Assembly: GCA_016763855.1 (NCBI GenBank)
Contig: JAESSY010000017.1
Coordinates: 1-55,180 of the forward strand
Source: Pseudomonadales bacterium
GTDB lineage: Bacteria; Pseudomonadota; Gammaproteobacteria; Pseudomonadales; Azotimanducaceae
Direction: 5' to 3'
Length of the DNA: 55,180 nucleotides
Part shown: positions 26,713 to 36,922 of the stretch, piece after piece
Numbering within the stretch: the stretch's first letter is position 1
Layout: the number at the start of each line of letters is the position of its first letter
Translations under genes and position numbers: made by a program
The notes under the pieces: model-generated
What the model saw: the letters and a program-made list of their open reading frames with translations, nothing else
What the model was told of the DNA's origin: nothing
The model's database searches: none

Positions 26713-28068
26713 ATGGCAGTAGCGGATCACGTTGATATTGAACAATTTATGGCTGGTGTAGAGAAACGCAACCCCCATCAAACTGAGTTTATCCAGGCAG
26801 TAAGAGAAGCTGCTGAAGATATTTTTGACTACATCGAAGATAAAGAAATCTATCACAGATACCAAATTCTAAGACGGATCGCAGAGCCAGACAGAGTCAT
26901 CAGTTTCAGAGTTTGCTGGGAAGATGACAACGGAAATATTCGAGTACAACGAGGTTGGCGTGTACAGAATAACAACTCCATCGGGCCTTATAAAGGCGGT
27001 CTTAGATTCCATCCCAGTGTTACCGAAAGTGTTTTGAAATTCTTAGCATTTGAACAAACTTTCAAAAATAGCCTAACAGGACTTCCAATGGGTGGAGGTA
27101 AAGGGGGATCAAATTTCAATCCTAAAGGAAAGTCTGACAATGAAGTTATGCGTTTCTGCCAATCCTTTATGACAGAACTCTATAGACATGTTGGGGCAGA
27201 TATTGACGTACCTGCTGGTGATATTGGAGTCGGTGCACGTGAAATTGGTTATATGTTTGGCCAATACAAACGAATTACGAATAGATTTACAGGGATTCTA
27301 ACCGGTAAGGGATTAGAGTTTGGCGGTAGTCTTGTGAGAACCGAAGCGACAGGTTACGGAGCAGTTTACTTCCTGCAAAACATGCTGAATCATCGTGGCG
27401 ATTCTATTGAGGGTAAATCTGCAATAATTTCCGGTTCAGGAAATGTCGCAACTCATGCTGCCGAAAAAATCTTACATCTGGGAGGTAAGGTATTAACACT
27501 CTCAGATTCCAAAGGATACATTCACGACCCCGCAGGGATAGATCAAGAAAAACTCAATTGGATTAAGCATCTCAAAACGGTCAAGAGAGCACCTATTTCT
27601 GAATACGCAGATAAATATCCTGGGGCTACTTTCCACGCTGGAGAAAGACCCTGGAGTGTCATTTGTGATCTAGCGCTTCCCTGTGCAACTCAAAATGAGC
27701 TCAATGGTGAAGAAGCTGCTGTACTCATCAAAAATGGTTGTATAGCGGTTTCCGAAGGCGCCAACATGCCCACTGACTTAGATGGTATTCGAGTCTTCAA
27801 GGATGCAGGTATCTGTTACGCACCTGGAAAAGCTTCAAATGCAGGTGGTGTTGCAGTTTCCGGCCTTGAAATGAGCCAGAATTCTGCTCGTCTAAGTTGG
27901 ACTGAAGAGGAACTTCAGGACCAGCTGAAAGACATTATGCAAGGTATACATGACCGCTGCCTCGAATACGGGCTAAAGGACGACGGTACTGTTGATTACG
28001 TTAAAGGAGCTAATATTGCTGGATTTGTGAAGGTGGCAGATGCAATGATCGCCTTTGGAGTATGTTAA
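26713..28068 (+). CDS. gdhA: NADP-specific glutamate dehydrogenase
   Basis: A glutamate dehydrogenase of about 451 residues that reductively aminates 2-oxoglutarate with NADPH and ammonium. The active-site signature GLPMGGGKGGSNFNPKGKSD, the SIGPYKGGLRFHPSV segment and DIDVPAGDIGVG identify the hexameric bacterial GdhA type. A Rossmann motif (ISGSGNVATHAAEK) follows. The frame also opens at ATG 26707, but GGAGA lies directly against that codon, so ATG 26713 (spacing about 6) is the likelier start. A strong terminator follows the gene. Confidence 0.95.
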   Translation: MAVADHVDIEQFMAGVEKRNPHQTEFIQAVREAAEDIFDYIEDKEIYHRYQILRRIAEPDRVISFRVCWEDDNGNIRVQRGWRVQNNNSIGPYKGGLRFHPSVTESVLKFLAFEQTFKNSLTGLPMGGGKGGSNFNPKGKSDNEVMRFCQSFMTELYRHVGADIDVPAGDIGVGAREIGYMFGQYKRITNRFTGILTGKGLEFGGSLVRTEATGYGAVYFLQNMLNHRGDSIEGKSAIISGSGNVATHAAEKILHLGGKVLTLSDSKGYIHDPAGIDQEKLNWIKHLKTVKRAPISEYADKYPGATFHAGERPWSVICDLALPCATQNELNGEEAAVLIKNGCIAVSEGANMPTDLDGIRVFKDAGICYAPGKASNAGGVAVSGLEMSQNSARLSWTEEELQDQLKDIMQGIHDRCLEYGLKDDGTVDYVKGANIAGFVKVADAMIAFGVC

Positions 28069-28125
28069 TCATAAACCCTAAACATCGGATCCATTTCTGA
28101 GAAGCGGTACTAACAAAAACTGCGT

Positions 28126-28160
28126 AAATAGAGGCCTTCATTTGGTGCCTCTATTTATTC
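28126..28160 (+). terminator. Intrinsic terminator after gdhA
   Basis: AAATAGAGGC and GCCTCTATTT form a perfect 10-bp stem around an 11-base loop, with a T-rich tail. It lies 58 bases after the gdhA stop. Confidence 0.8.
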
Positions 28161-28283
28161 AATTAATAACTCCTCTACTAGTAATTCCTCAACTAATATT
28201 TTCTCAGCCACCCAATAAATTGAAATACCCCTCACATCAAATAAACATCTAATTAAAAGCACTTGTGACTTTTTCGCACTAAT

Positions 28284-28330
28284 GTAATGAATTACTAAGC
28301 TATTTACCTTTTCTCGGCATCAGTTAGAAT
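28284..28330 (+). promoter_or_regulatory. Putative cytochrome P450 promoter with dyad
   Basis: TTTACC (28303-28308) and TAGAAT (28325-28330) are separated by 16 bases and resemble -35 and -10 elements. GTAATGAATTAC, a 12-bp palindrome, lies just upstream at 28284-28295. Apart from this and the gdhA terminator, the ~300-base gap before the P450 gene shows nothing recognisable. Confidence 0.35.
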
Positions 28331-28369
28331 AAGGCTATATCAATTACTTAAATTTAGGGGATATCAGCC

Positions 28370-29629
28370 TTGAGCGAAGCTATCAAAATGAAAACAGATA
28401 TAATATTGGATCCATATTCGATCCCATTGGAAGAAGTTAATCCTTTACAAGCTCACTTATTTCAGCAGGATGCTCACTGGGCTTATTTTGAGCGGCTTCG
28501 GGCCGAAGACCCAGTACATTTAAGCGTAGATGAAGAGTTTGGTCGCTATTGGCATATTACTAAGTTCGAAGACATCAAATATGTCGATAAAAACCATGAG
28601 CTATTTTCATCCGAAGGCGGTATAACAATAGGCCCTCCCCTCAATGCACCAGAAGATAGACTTCAGACTCGCATGTTTATTGCGATGGACCCTCCGATAC
28701 ATGATGTTCAACGTGCAACCGTCAGCCCCGCTGTACAACCCATAAATCTAGCAAAAATGGAAAGCACGATTCGCGACCGTGTTATCGCTATCCTAGAATC
28801 GCTTCCAGTTGGAGAAACATTTAACTGGGTTGACTTGGTATCGATAGAACTGACAACACAGATGCTCGCCACGCTGTTTGATTTTCCCTTTGAAGACAGA
28901 CGCAAATTAACCTATTGGTCTGATGTGGCCACGGCCGTTCCGGGCACACTCGTCGAAAATGAAGAAGAGCGAAAAGCTATCTTGTTGGAGTGTCTTGAAT
29001 ATTTCACTCGTCTTTGGAACGAAAGAGTCAACGCTCCTCCAGCAGGAGATCTAATTTCTATGCTGGCCCACGGTAAAGACACTCGTGATATGGAACCTAT
29101 GGAGTTTTTAGGGAACCTTATATTGTTAATTGTTGGGGGGAATGATACGACTCGAAATTCTATTTCAGGAGGTGTTCTTGCACTTAATGAGAATCCTGCA
29201 GAGTATGAAAAGTTAAGAAATGACGCCAGCGTCATCCCTAATATGGTTGCAGAAATAATCCGTTGGCAAACTCCTCTTGCTTACATGAGAAGAACTGCCC
29301 TGATCGATACAGAACTAGGTGGAAAACAAATTAAAGCAGGTGATCGACTCCTTATGTGGTATGTCTCTGGAAATAGAGATGAAGAAGCAATAGACAAAGC
29401 AAACGAATTTATCATTGATAGAGCCAAGGCAAGACAACATGTTTCTTTCGGTTTCGGGATTCACCGTTGTATGGGCAACAGACTAGCTGAAATGCAACTG
29501 CGCATCTTATGGGAAGAGATCATGAAGCGATTTGATAAAGTTGAAGTGGTCGGCGAACCTGAACGAGTGCTATCCTCATTTGTAATAGGGATCAGCCAGT
29601 TACAGGTTAGATTGCATCCGAAAAAATAA
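28370..29629 (+). CDS. Cytochrome P450
   Basis: A 419-residue soluble bacterial P450. The heme-ligand loop is FGFGIHRCMGN with Cys367, the I-helix oxygen-activation motif is LIVGGNDTTRNS, and the ExxR motif is EIIR (295-298). The sequence is of the type found in CYP families that hydroxylate terpenoids, steroids or alkyl chains, but I cannot assign a subfamily. No ferredoxin or reductase gene is adjacent. The start is TTG with AGGGG nine bases upstream; ATG 28388 is an alternative. Confidence 0.92.
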   Translation: MSEAIKMKTDIILDPYSIPLEEVNPLQAHLFQQDAHWAYFERLRAEDPVHLSVDEEFGRYWHITKFEDIKYVDKNHELFSSEGGITIGPPLNAPEDRLQTRMFIAMDPPIHDVQRATVSPAVQPINLAKMESTIRDRVIAILESLPVGETFNWVDLVSIELTTQMLATLFDFPFEDRRKLTYWSDVATAVPGTLVENEEERKAILLECLEYFTRLWNERVNAPPAGDLISMLAHGKDTRDMEPMEFLGNLILLIVGGNDTTRNSISGGVLALNENPAEYEKLRNDASVIPNMVAEIIRWQTPLAYMRRTALIDTELGGKQIKAGDRLLMWYVSGNRDEEAIDKANEFIIDRAKARQHVSFGFGIHRCMGNRLAEMQLRILWEEIMKRFDKVEVVGEPERVLSSFVIGISQLQVRLHPKK

Positions 29630-29676
29630 AACGTAAATGTAAAGCATAGATGTAAATTAGCATTTTAAAATAGGGC

Positions 29677-32600
29677 TCAGTGGCGACGAATAGTCGCCTC
29701 TCCAGCCCACTTTACGAGTATTTTTTTCAAGTCTTCCTGACGAACAGGCTTTGAAGCAAAGTCATCCATGCCTGCATCAATACATGATTGTTTGTCTTCT
29801 TCCCCAACATTAGCTGTCATCGCAATGATGGGAATCCTTTCCTTATTTGCTTCTAGTTCTTCATTTCGAATCTGATCACAGGCACCAATACCATCTAGCT
29901 CTGGCATTCTGCAGTCCATAAGAATCAAATTATAAGGCAATGTTTTCCACATCTCGAAAGCTTCATATCCGTTAGCTGCAACATCAACGCGACACCCCAT
30001 TTTTGTTAACATTCTCGTTATAACTTGTTGATTAACAACATTATCTTCCGCTAATAAAATTCTCAAGCCTTTTTTTGTCAACTTCTCAACTGGCGGTTCA
30101 AATTTTTCGTAAGTAATAAGCTCATCACTTCTAGCATATAGATGACTCAGTACAGTGATAAGGTTCCGATCAGTTACCGGTGAATTAATGAACTCCTTAA
30201 AACCCAAAGTAATTAATTTCTGTCTCTCTTTAAACCACATTGAAGTCAATATCAAAAATCGAGCATCTAGGTTGCTCAAAGAAGGGCTTCCTGGGTAAAC
30301 ATTTACCAGATTGGCTTCATCTCCGATAATGATCAAAACTGGGACTTCACTACTATATTGTTTAGCTTCGTTCAGTATTTCCTCTTCCGAGTAGACAGAT
30401 ACCGCGCTTATTCCCAAACGCAATAATTGCAGCGTAAGTGCAGCTGCATAAATATCGCTCTGCAACAAGAGAATCGCATGAGTATGGGCAAAACGGGTAT
30501 TGAAAATTGTATCAATTGGGACTCCTGCTACTTCAAGCGGCAGGGAAAACCAAAAGTTAGATCCCTCACCTTCCACACTGTTTACGCCTATCACCCCTCC
30601 CATCAACTCCACCAGTTTTTTACTGATGGCCAAACCTAAACCGGTGCCCCCGAATTTTCGTGTGATAGAGGCGTCAGCCTGAGAAAAAGAATCAAAAAGT
30701 TTTGGCAATAAGGACTCTGGCATCCCAATGCCTGTATCAATTACACGAAACATTAAAGTAATCTGATTTCCTTTTCTCATCACTTCTGAAACTTCCAGCG
30801 TTATTAACCCTTCGGCTGTAAACTTAGCTGCATTGCCAAGTAGGTTGAGAAGAATTTGTCGTAGCTTACCTGGATCTCCCTTCACTCTATGGGCGACGCT
30901 AAAGGGATAATTAATTGTTAGAGGCAGACTTTTTGTAATTGTTGAAGACTGTACTATTTCCAACACCTCAGAAATGATCTCCCTCAGATCAAAAAGTTCT
31001 GACTCAATTTCCAATTTGCCAGCTTCTATTTTTGAAAAATCTAAAATATCGTTGATGATCGTCAATAGCGCATTACCAGAAGAATAAATTACCTTTGCTG
31101 TTGCGTTTTGTTCTTCATCTAAGTCAGTATCAAGTAGTAACTGTGTCATACCCAAGATACCATTCATGGGGGTACGGATCTCATGACTCATTGTTGAAAG
31201 AAATTCGCTCTTTGATTTCGCTGCATATTCAGCTCTCTCCTTCGCATCCATTATCTCCTGCTCTACACGCTTTCTTTGACTAATATCTCTAATAACAACC
31301 GTATACATCCGCTCGTTAGCCAATTTCGCATCGCTTACAGTAAACTCGACCGGCACTGATTCAAAATCAAATGTACTAATTGTACATTCTCGCAAAGTGC
31401 TATCTGCTACAGCACCCCAGGACGTCAGTCTGTGCTCCCCCATCACAAATCGTTCAGCAATGAATTCACCGACAAGTTCATCGGTAAATTTCCCTAGTAT
31501 CTTAGCTGCAACGGGGTTAACGGATACAACGACGCCCGCTTCATCAAGGGTAATTAAGCCATCGGTAATATTATTAAGAACCGCTTCCAATTTTGTCATC
31601 GCATCTTGAATCTGTATTTGCGCTTTTTTCCGCTCGGTAATGTCGCTATAAGTACCTGAAAGAAATACAATTTTACCCTGGTTGTTTGATATAGACCGAC
31701 CCTTGGTGATAACCCAAATGACACCCTTCTCTTTCGATATCATCCGATGTTCTTGTGAGAATTCATGTGGCACTTCTAAGGCGTGTTTAATTAAGGCAGT
31801 CATATTTTTCATATCACCCGGATGAACAATTGTTAGAAACTGCTCCATAGGCGTAAACATTTCCAAGCGATTGGGCCAACCTAATTTCTGATAAATTGAA
31901 GGTGTGGTGTTAAATGATTGTTTAAAAACATCCCAGTCCCAAATCGTGGTCTCTGCACCATCGAGAGATCGTCGATACTGATCTCGCGCCTCATCACTCA
32001 AACGCTTCTGTTCTCTATGGTCAGTACTATCTTGTCCGAGAAGCACTAAAACCGGAGAATCCGATTGCATCAGGTTCATCGACGATTGTAATACAAACTT
32101 ACTGCCGTTCTTCCGCTGCAATTGAAGGTCAAACTTCAAGTGAGGAACGGACCCACTAGCAAGAAGCTTTTGGTTTCGTAAAAACCGGGCAGATTCACTA
32201 GGGACTAGCTCATTCAAGGGAATTTGTTTCAGATCATCAAGAGAATACTGAAGATTCTCTAACAATACCTCATTGGCGTAGACCAACACCAAAGTAGTAG
32301 CATCATATACTAGGATCCCACTACCAATGCGGCTCAGTGTGGTGGAGAGTAGATCTTGAACTCGCTGATTCTTTTTTCTCTCTGAAACATCAACAAAAAT
32401 ACCATCAATATGAGTAATTTCATTTTCGGTATTTCGAACGTAACGACCGCGACTGTTTACCCACACGCTACGACCATCCTGATGTTTGATCTCATAATCA
32501 AGATCCCATACATCGTTTTGATCTACCGCATTGCTATGGCGTTCCTGAAGGGCGCTGACACCCTCAAGAGAAAGAGAAAAAATGTCAGTCACATTCCTAA

Positions 32601-32754
32601 GTTGTTTTCTGGGTATACCCGTAATGACTTCAATTTGATCATTCGCATACAAAATACGACCTGAGGGATATTCTATTCGGTACAAACACGCCGCAATATT
32701 TGCCACTAGAGAAGCGGTGACATCTTCGGCACTATCTTTGCGAATTACGGGCAT
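29677..32754 (-). CDS. Multi-PAS hybrid histidine kinase
   Basis: A 1025-residue sensor with four PAS regions (~10-125, ~132-250, ~262-385, ~388-505, most ending in DxSERK/DITERK-like linkers). They are followed by a HisKA dimerisation domain with phospho-histidine in FLSTMSHEIRTPMNGILGM, an HATPase domain (GNAAKFTAEG; DTGIGM; RKFGGTGLGLAISKKLVELMGG), a degenerate receiver-like domain (~755-880, lacking a clear phospho-acceptor) and a true receiver (~900-1015, LLAEDNVVNQQ; phospho-acceptor Asp in LMDCRMPELDG). No membrane helix or HPt domain is visible, so it is likely cytosolic and must relay to a separate HPt protein. The DUF1631-like gene lies just upstream on the same strand. Confidence 0.93.
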   Translation of the reverse strand: MPVIRKDSAEDVTASLVANIAACLYRIEYPSGRILYANDQIEVITGIPRKQLRNVTDIFSLSLEGVSALQERHSNAVDQNDVWDLDYEIKHQDGRSVWVNSRGRYVRNTENEITHIDGIFVDVSERKKNQRVQDLLSTTLSRIGSGILVYDATTLVLVYANEVLLENLQYSLDDLKQIPLNELVPSESARFLRNQKLLASGSVPHLKFDLQLQRKNGSKFVLQSSMNLMQSDSPVLVLLGQDSTDHREQKRLSDEARDQYRRSLDGAETTIWDWDVFKQSFNTTPSIYQKLGWPNRLEMFTPMEQFLTIVHPGDMKNMTALIKHALEVPHEFSQEHRMISKEKGVIWVITKGRSISNNQGKIVFLSGTYSDITERKKAQIQIQDAMTKLEAVLNNITDGLITLDEAGVVVSVNPVAAKILGKFTDELVGEFIAERFVMGEHRLTSWGAVADSTLRECTISTFDFESVPVEFTVSDAKLANERMYTVVIRDISQRKRVEQEIMDAKERAEYAAKSKSEFLSTMSHEIRTPMNGILGMTQLLLDTDLDEEQNATAKVIYSSGNALLTIINDILDFSKIEAGKLEIESELFDLREIISEVLEIVQSSTITKSLPLTINYPFSVAHRVKGDPGKLRQILLNLLGNAAKFTAEGLITLEVSEVMRKGNQITLMFRVIDTGIGMPESLLPKLFDSFSQADASITRKFGGTGLGLAISKKLVELMGGVIGVNSVEGEGSNFWFSLPLEVAGVPIDTIFNTRFAHTHAILLLQSDIYAAALTLQLLRLGISAVSVYSEEEILNEAKQYSSEVPVLIIIGDEANLVNVYPGSPSLSNLDARFLILTSMWFKERQKLITLGFKEFINSPVTDRNLITVLSHLYARSDELITYEKFEPPVEKLTKKGLRILLAEDNVVNQQVITRMLTKMGCRVDVAANGYEAFEMWKTLPYNLILMDCRMPELDGIGACDQIRNEELEANKERIPIIAMTANVGEEDKQSCIDAGMDDFASKPVRQEDLKKILVKWAGEATIRRH

Positions 32755-32803
32755 TTGGCTCGTTTGACTAATTAAGGCTTCTATTGAGTATAGACGGGAA
32801 TCA

Positions 32804-33457
32804 CTAAGTAGTACTCAGCTTTGATTTGGGTATTTTGATACCAAGATCTACCATCGACTGATTGGCAATAGACAGTATTTGGCCAAACCTATCCATCACA
32901 AATCGATTATAAAGGGGTAATAGTAATTTTCGTTCTGTAGATTTAAGACCTAGTTTCTTAGTCGCGTGCCAATAACAAAGGTAAAAATTACCCGGCAATA
33001 GTGGATGATAATCCAGTTCTTCCCCCGCAACGACAGAAAAGCGTTTTCTAAGCTCTTCTAATAGAATTTTGTAATGGTTAAGATTCCGATCACTGAATTT
33101 CTTTAGAATTTTGCACACATCCTCATCTGGGTCACATATGGGTTGAATATTTTTGGCTTTAATCAGATTAACCCAAGACAAATTCATCAGAACCAGAAAC
33201 TCGTCTTTATAGGGTTTTGCCTCAGTTTTTAGCGCTCTAGTTATATTGAAATGAGCTTGCAGATCCTCGCCCTCTTGGCCGGAACGAATTTCTTCAAATA
33301 AAGCGTCCACTACATTTTCCATCAAACCTTCAAATAAATAGGAAACCTTTGTGTCAACGACGCCCTTTACTTGTCTAACAATATGAATCGCCTCTATGCG
33401 ACGGCTAACGGGTAGCGTAATAATTTCGGCTGTATGTTGATCTGCTCTAGATGACAT
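32804..33457 (-). CDS. DUF1631-like protein, short form
   Basis: A 217-residue soluble helical protein. The stretch VSYLFEGLMENVVDALFEEIRSGQEGEDLQAHFNITRALKTEA resembles the N-terminal part of DUF1631 proteins (DALFExA...yFxxMRxLR), but the typical DUF1631 protein is several times longer, so this would be a short version. It precedes the hybrid histidine kinase by 49 bases on the same strand and is probably cotranscribed, hinting at a shared signalling role. Confidence in the gene is good; the family call is tentative. Confidence 0.6.
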   Translation of the reverse strand: MSSRADQHTAEIITLPVSRRIEAIHIVRQVKGVVDTKVSYLFEGLMENVVDALFEEIRSGQEGEDLQAHFNITRALKTEAKPYKDEFLVLMNLSWVNLIKAKNIQPICDPDEDVCKILKKFSDRNLNHYKILLEELRKRFSVVAGEELDYHPLLPGNFYLCYWHATKKLGLKSTERKLLLPLYNRFVMDRFGQILSIANQSMVDLGIKIPKSKLSTT

Positions 33458-33758
33458 AAATTTTAACTACATTCACAGAGGATAATTTGATCTTGATTAA
33501 ATCATCACATTTCATAAAATCACACAATATTTTTTTTGGATGTCTTAATACGTGCACTCCGTCACAATCTACACCACGATTGGTTCACCTTTCGGCTTGC
33601 TAAGTACCAGCGGTCGCGATCTAGGGATTGCTGGAGTTCTATAAGATCAACTGATATAAAATTAGAACGAATGACATTATCGTTCATACAATCATCCTTC
33701 AAACTTACGTTCAGCAAACAATTAATAGGATATACTGCCTGTTTGGTTTAACTATCTT
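33458..33758. other. 300-base gap upstream of the MBL gene
   Basis: This divergent intergenic region holds the promoters for the DUF1631-like gene and the MBL-fold gene. TATACT at 33731-33736 is a good -10 candidate for the latter. A 71-codon open frame in it has no family resemblance or ribosome site and is not called. Confidence 0.4.
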
Positions 33759-34877
33759 ATGTCTTCTAAAGAAGAACTTGCGCTTGAATTAACCTTTCCC
33801 TATTCGGAATCTCCTGAATTCGGTACTGCCTTGGAAATTGCTCCAGGCGTCAAATGGCTGAGAATGCCACTCCCCATGTCGTTAAATCATATTAACCTCT
33901 ATCTCATTGCAGACAATGAGGGCTGGATAGTCGTTGATACCGGCATTCGCGGTCAAGAAACGAGTGAGCTATGGCGAAAGGTTTTTAACCAAGCCTTAGA
34001 GGGCAAACCAGTAATCAAAGTAATCTGCACCCATCTCCATCCAGATCACACGGGTCAGGCGGGATTCCTTTGCCAGTATTGGGATGCTCCATTGCTAATG
34101 AGTTATTCAGAATATTATCAAGCCTGCTTTATTAATAAGATGATGGGAGAAAAAAGAAGCATAAGTCACCAGGCTCACTACCAAAAACTCGGATTTAGCG
34201 ATTCATTTTTGTCGAGTCTGGTGTCTGGTGGTAGCAGCTTTCAACCGACAGAAGACGATATTCCTTTCCCTGAATCTTTTACACGTCTTGTCGACGGCCA
34301 GGTTATCCAGTTTGGACAATATGAATGGCATATTGTCACAGGTAATGGTCACTCTCCTGAACACGTCTGCCTATACTGCCCAGCGTTACGATTACTCATA
34401 TCGGGAGATCAGGTTCTACCTATTATTACGTCCAATGTCAGTATCTATCCGACTGAGCCTGAGGCCAATCCCATGAAGGGTTGGATTGAATCTCATCAGA
34501 AACTCAAAGCAGCGATTAAGGACGATGTCCTAGTCTTACCTGCCCACAATAAGCCCTTCTATGGGCTTCACAAACGCCTTGACCAACTCATAGCGCATCA
34601 TGAAGATCGCATGTTGATCTTAGAAGAAAATTGCACCGAACCTACCGTCGCGATTGACCTTCTGCCGCTTCTTTTTGAAAGGAAACTAGAAGGCTTTACA
34701 CGGATCATGGCCATGGGGGAATGTATGGCTCATCTCCACTGTTTAATGGATAGAAAGCGTATTCAGCGTCAATTAATCAATGGCGTTTATCATTTCTTAT
34801 CGATTGATCCGACCCTCAGTAGCAGAGCGAAACCTGGAGAACATGAGGACCCCGATCAACTGCCTGAATTAACCTAG
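33759..34877 (+). CDS. MBL-fold metallo-hydrolase
   Basis: A 372-residue metallo-beta-lactamase-fold hydrolase. The metal motif THLHPDHTGQAGFL, an upstream VVDTGI, the later GNGHSPEH and LLISGDQVLP give the usual His/Asp ligands. The C-terminal ~100 residues form a helical/winged-helix extension as in the LACTB2-like group. Substrates of this subgroup vary (thioesters, glyoxalase II-like, nucleic acids). It is monocistronic and convergent with the broken M28 peptidase gene. Confidence 0.87.
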   Translation: MSSKEELALELTFPYSESPEFGTALEIAPGVKWLRMPLPMSLNHINLYLIADNEGWIVVDTGIRGQETSELWRKVFNQALEGKPVIKVICTHLHPDHTGQAGFLCQYWDAPLLMSYSEYYQACFINKMMGEKRSISHQAHYQKLGFSDSFLSSLVSGGSSFQPTEDDIPFPESFTRLVDGQVIQFGQYEWHIVTGNGHSPEHVCLYCPALRLLISGDQVLPIITSNVSIYPTEPEANPMKGWIESHQKLKAAIKDDVLVLPAHNKPFYGLHKRLDQLIAHHEDRMLILEENCTEPTVAIDLLPLLFERKLEGFTRIMAMGECMAHLHCLMDRKRIQRQLINGVYHFLSIDPTLSSRAKPGEHEDPDQLPELT

Positions 34878-34885
34878 GGCCACTG

Positions 34886-34907
34886 AACTTTTTTGCAGAA
34901 AAGTTTT
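34886..34907. terminator. Weak hairpin between convergent genes
   Basis: AACTTTT-TTGCAG-AAAAGTT forms a 7-bp AT-rich stem flanked by T residues between the convergent MBL and M28 genes. It is a possible weak bidirectional terminator. Confidence 0.35.
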
Positions 34908-36252
34908 ACCAGAAAGCGCCTATAGGGCCAGGGAAAACAACAGGACTTTCAATTCCATCCTTGTTGACACTAGCAACCCCAAAAATGTAGTTATCGATCA
35001 CCACGTTCTTCAAAGTGAACTGCTTGACGTTTCCTGCATCTCTGTACCATTGCCATTGAGACTCTGTTGTCAGTCTCCAGTAGACTCTATAGGACTTTGC
35101 TCCTTTGACCTTATCCCAAAGTAAAGTCGTATCAGGTGAGACCATTCCTTCTATGCTCACATTGCCAGGGGGTGCTGGGGCTAGGGCCATAGATGCCAAT
35201 GACACCGCGTTCAGTGCAGTCAGTTTCGCGGCGTATTTAAAATCTACGCCGCTCAATACGTCACCATAAATTCGACCATTTTCTTCCCTTAGATCCTGGT
35301 GCTGCCGATCATAATGTTCGTTTGTCTCCATTATACGAACCCCAGGAAATCCAGCTTCGTTAAAGGGACGGTGATGCCCCCCTCGGCCGAAGCGATCTAA
35401 GCGATAAATCATCATCACATCCAGATTATCGATATAGTCATCTGCAATCTTATCGACATAACGCGCAACATTACGTGAAGGAGAATCTACTTCTCCACCC
35501 GTATACCGTCTGAGTCACGCGTCTTCAGCTGACTCTGTTGGCCTCGTGGCTTCTGAGAATACTCTCGCAACACCATTGTCTGTGACACCATTAATCCCAC
35601 TAATATTTCCGATCATGTCGTTGTTTAATATGGTCTCGATTCGCCACCCGTCTTTCTTTGCGACTTCTGCCATGATCTTTCCACCAAACAAGCCCTGTTC
35701 CTCACCCGATAAGCCGACAAAGACGATAGATGCCGGAAATTCATACTGACTAAGGACTCTTGCAGCCTCTATCGTACCCGCCGTGCCAGAGGCATTATCA
35801 TTCGCTCCCGGAGAATCATCTGTGCCATTAAGGGGATCAGTTATCCTTGAATCAATATCCCCAGACATGATCACATACCGGTTAGGATCAGATTTACCAA
35901 CCAGAATGGCGATGACGTTCATCACTTCCGTTTCATTGGGGATTCGTTTTTCACCCGAAAAAGTTCTGCTTTGGGTATACACCTTTAAGCAGCCACCACA
36001 TTGATTCGAGATCGCTTCGAATTCAGACTTTATCCAACGTCGTGCAGCGCCAATACCTCTGGTCTGTGATTGCGTGTCTGACAGGGTATGTCTTGTGCCA
36101 AATCCAACCAGCGTCTTAATATCTGCTTCAATTCTATCTGGAGAAGGCATTGAGGCAATTTCGGTGAGAATGGCAGAAGATGACTGGGCTTCTATGGAGA
36201 ACAGATAAAGTGGGAGGATAAAAACAGCAAAGAAGTGTTTGATTTTGAACAT
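34906..36252 (-). pseudogene. M28 family metallopeptidase interrupted by an in-frame TGA
   Basis: Two open segments (36252..35515 and 35418..34906) lie in the same frame and are separated by a single TGA at 35517-35515. Translation across it reads SAEDA-stop-LRRYTGGEVDSPSRN and then continues in family-typical sequence. The product would be an exported zinc aminopeptidase of about 448 residues: signal peptide (FFAVFILPLYLFSIEA), metal-site motifs GDIDSR, DSPGANDNASGTA, GLSGEEQGLFGG and NNDMIGN, then RPFNEAGFPGVRIMETNEHYDRQHQ. A fibronectin-III-like tail follows (~345-445). One C-to-T change in a CGA codon would explain the stop. No second disruption is seen, so the lesion is recent, or is read through, or is an error. 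Confidence 0.85.
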
Positions 36253-36357
36253 TGCGAATTCCCATGAAATTGATCCAAGAGGATACTATCGACGCAACCC
36301 TAGCTCAATTCTTAAATTATCTAAACCTGCGAATAGGCTATCGAGATTAAGTACAAA

Positions 36358-36585
36358 TTAAGAACTTAATTGAGAAAGTCCGACCTTCTTCTGTGTCAAG
36401 GTATCCGGCGACAAGATGTCTGTAGTCGCGATTTGATCATCTCGCAGTTCTTCAATTTCCTCTTCAAGAACGCGCATGAATGCGGCTCTTATCCTTGCAT
36501 CTGGCAAAACTAGGTCGGAATCTAATGGCTTCCTTGACCTAAATGATTCAACCAATCGATGATACTGCAAATAAACTTCGCTCAA
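36358..36585 (-). CDS. Small acidic hypothetical protein
   Basis: A 75-residue open frame starting with TTG (AGGA about 11 bases upstream). It is charged and helical (IRAAFMRVLEEEIEELRDD) with no membrane segment or known family. It stands between the M28 gene and the ClpP-paralog gene. Coding status is uncertain. Confidence 0.35.
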   Translation of the reverse strand: MSEVYLQYHRLVESFRSRKPLDSDLVLPDARIRAAFMRVLEEEIEELRDDQIATTDILSPDTLTQKKVGLSQLSS

Positions 36586-36922
36586 TTGAGTTTTATTCCT
36601 AATTACTATCTTAATGTGGACTTACACTTTGGGTAAACTTGTTTTATGGAGTGCATCAAGAAGGGAAAATCTCTCACCTAAAAAGGAATAGTTTCAATTT
36701 TCTCCATTCAAGTCCTATATTGCTTACGTGGCGTTTGAGTGATTGGTTCATCAAGCAACTATTTAAACCTATTTAGATCACTTGTAATAGATTAAGGTCG
36801 CCCACATATATTCAGCTAGTGGATTTGAAACACAACGATTGATATCCTAGATTCACTGGCAACGACACTTAGACAAACAGATAGACAGACAAATCAACGG
36901 ATCAAAAATAGGAACTCCCGCA
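36586..36922. other. 337-base gap upstream of the ClpP paralog
   Basis: AT-rich non-coding region. I found no tRNA, terminator, riboswitch or convincing operator in it. It presumably carries the ClpP-paralog promoter. Confidence 0.4.

Noticed and set aside
33536-33751. 71-codon open frame upstream of the MBL gene
   Set aside because: No ribosome site, no family-like sequence, and it occupies the divergent promoter region.
35515-35517. Selenocysteine codon in the M28 peptidase
   Set aside because: No visible SECIS-like hairpin right after the TGA, and the family has no known selenoprotein members; a nonsense change is simpler.
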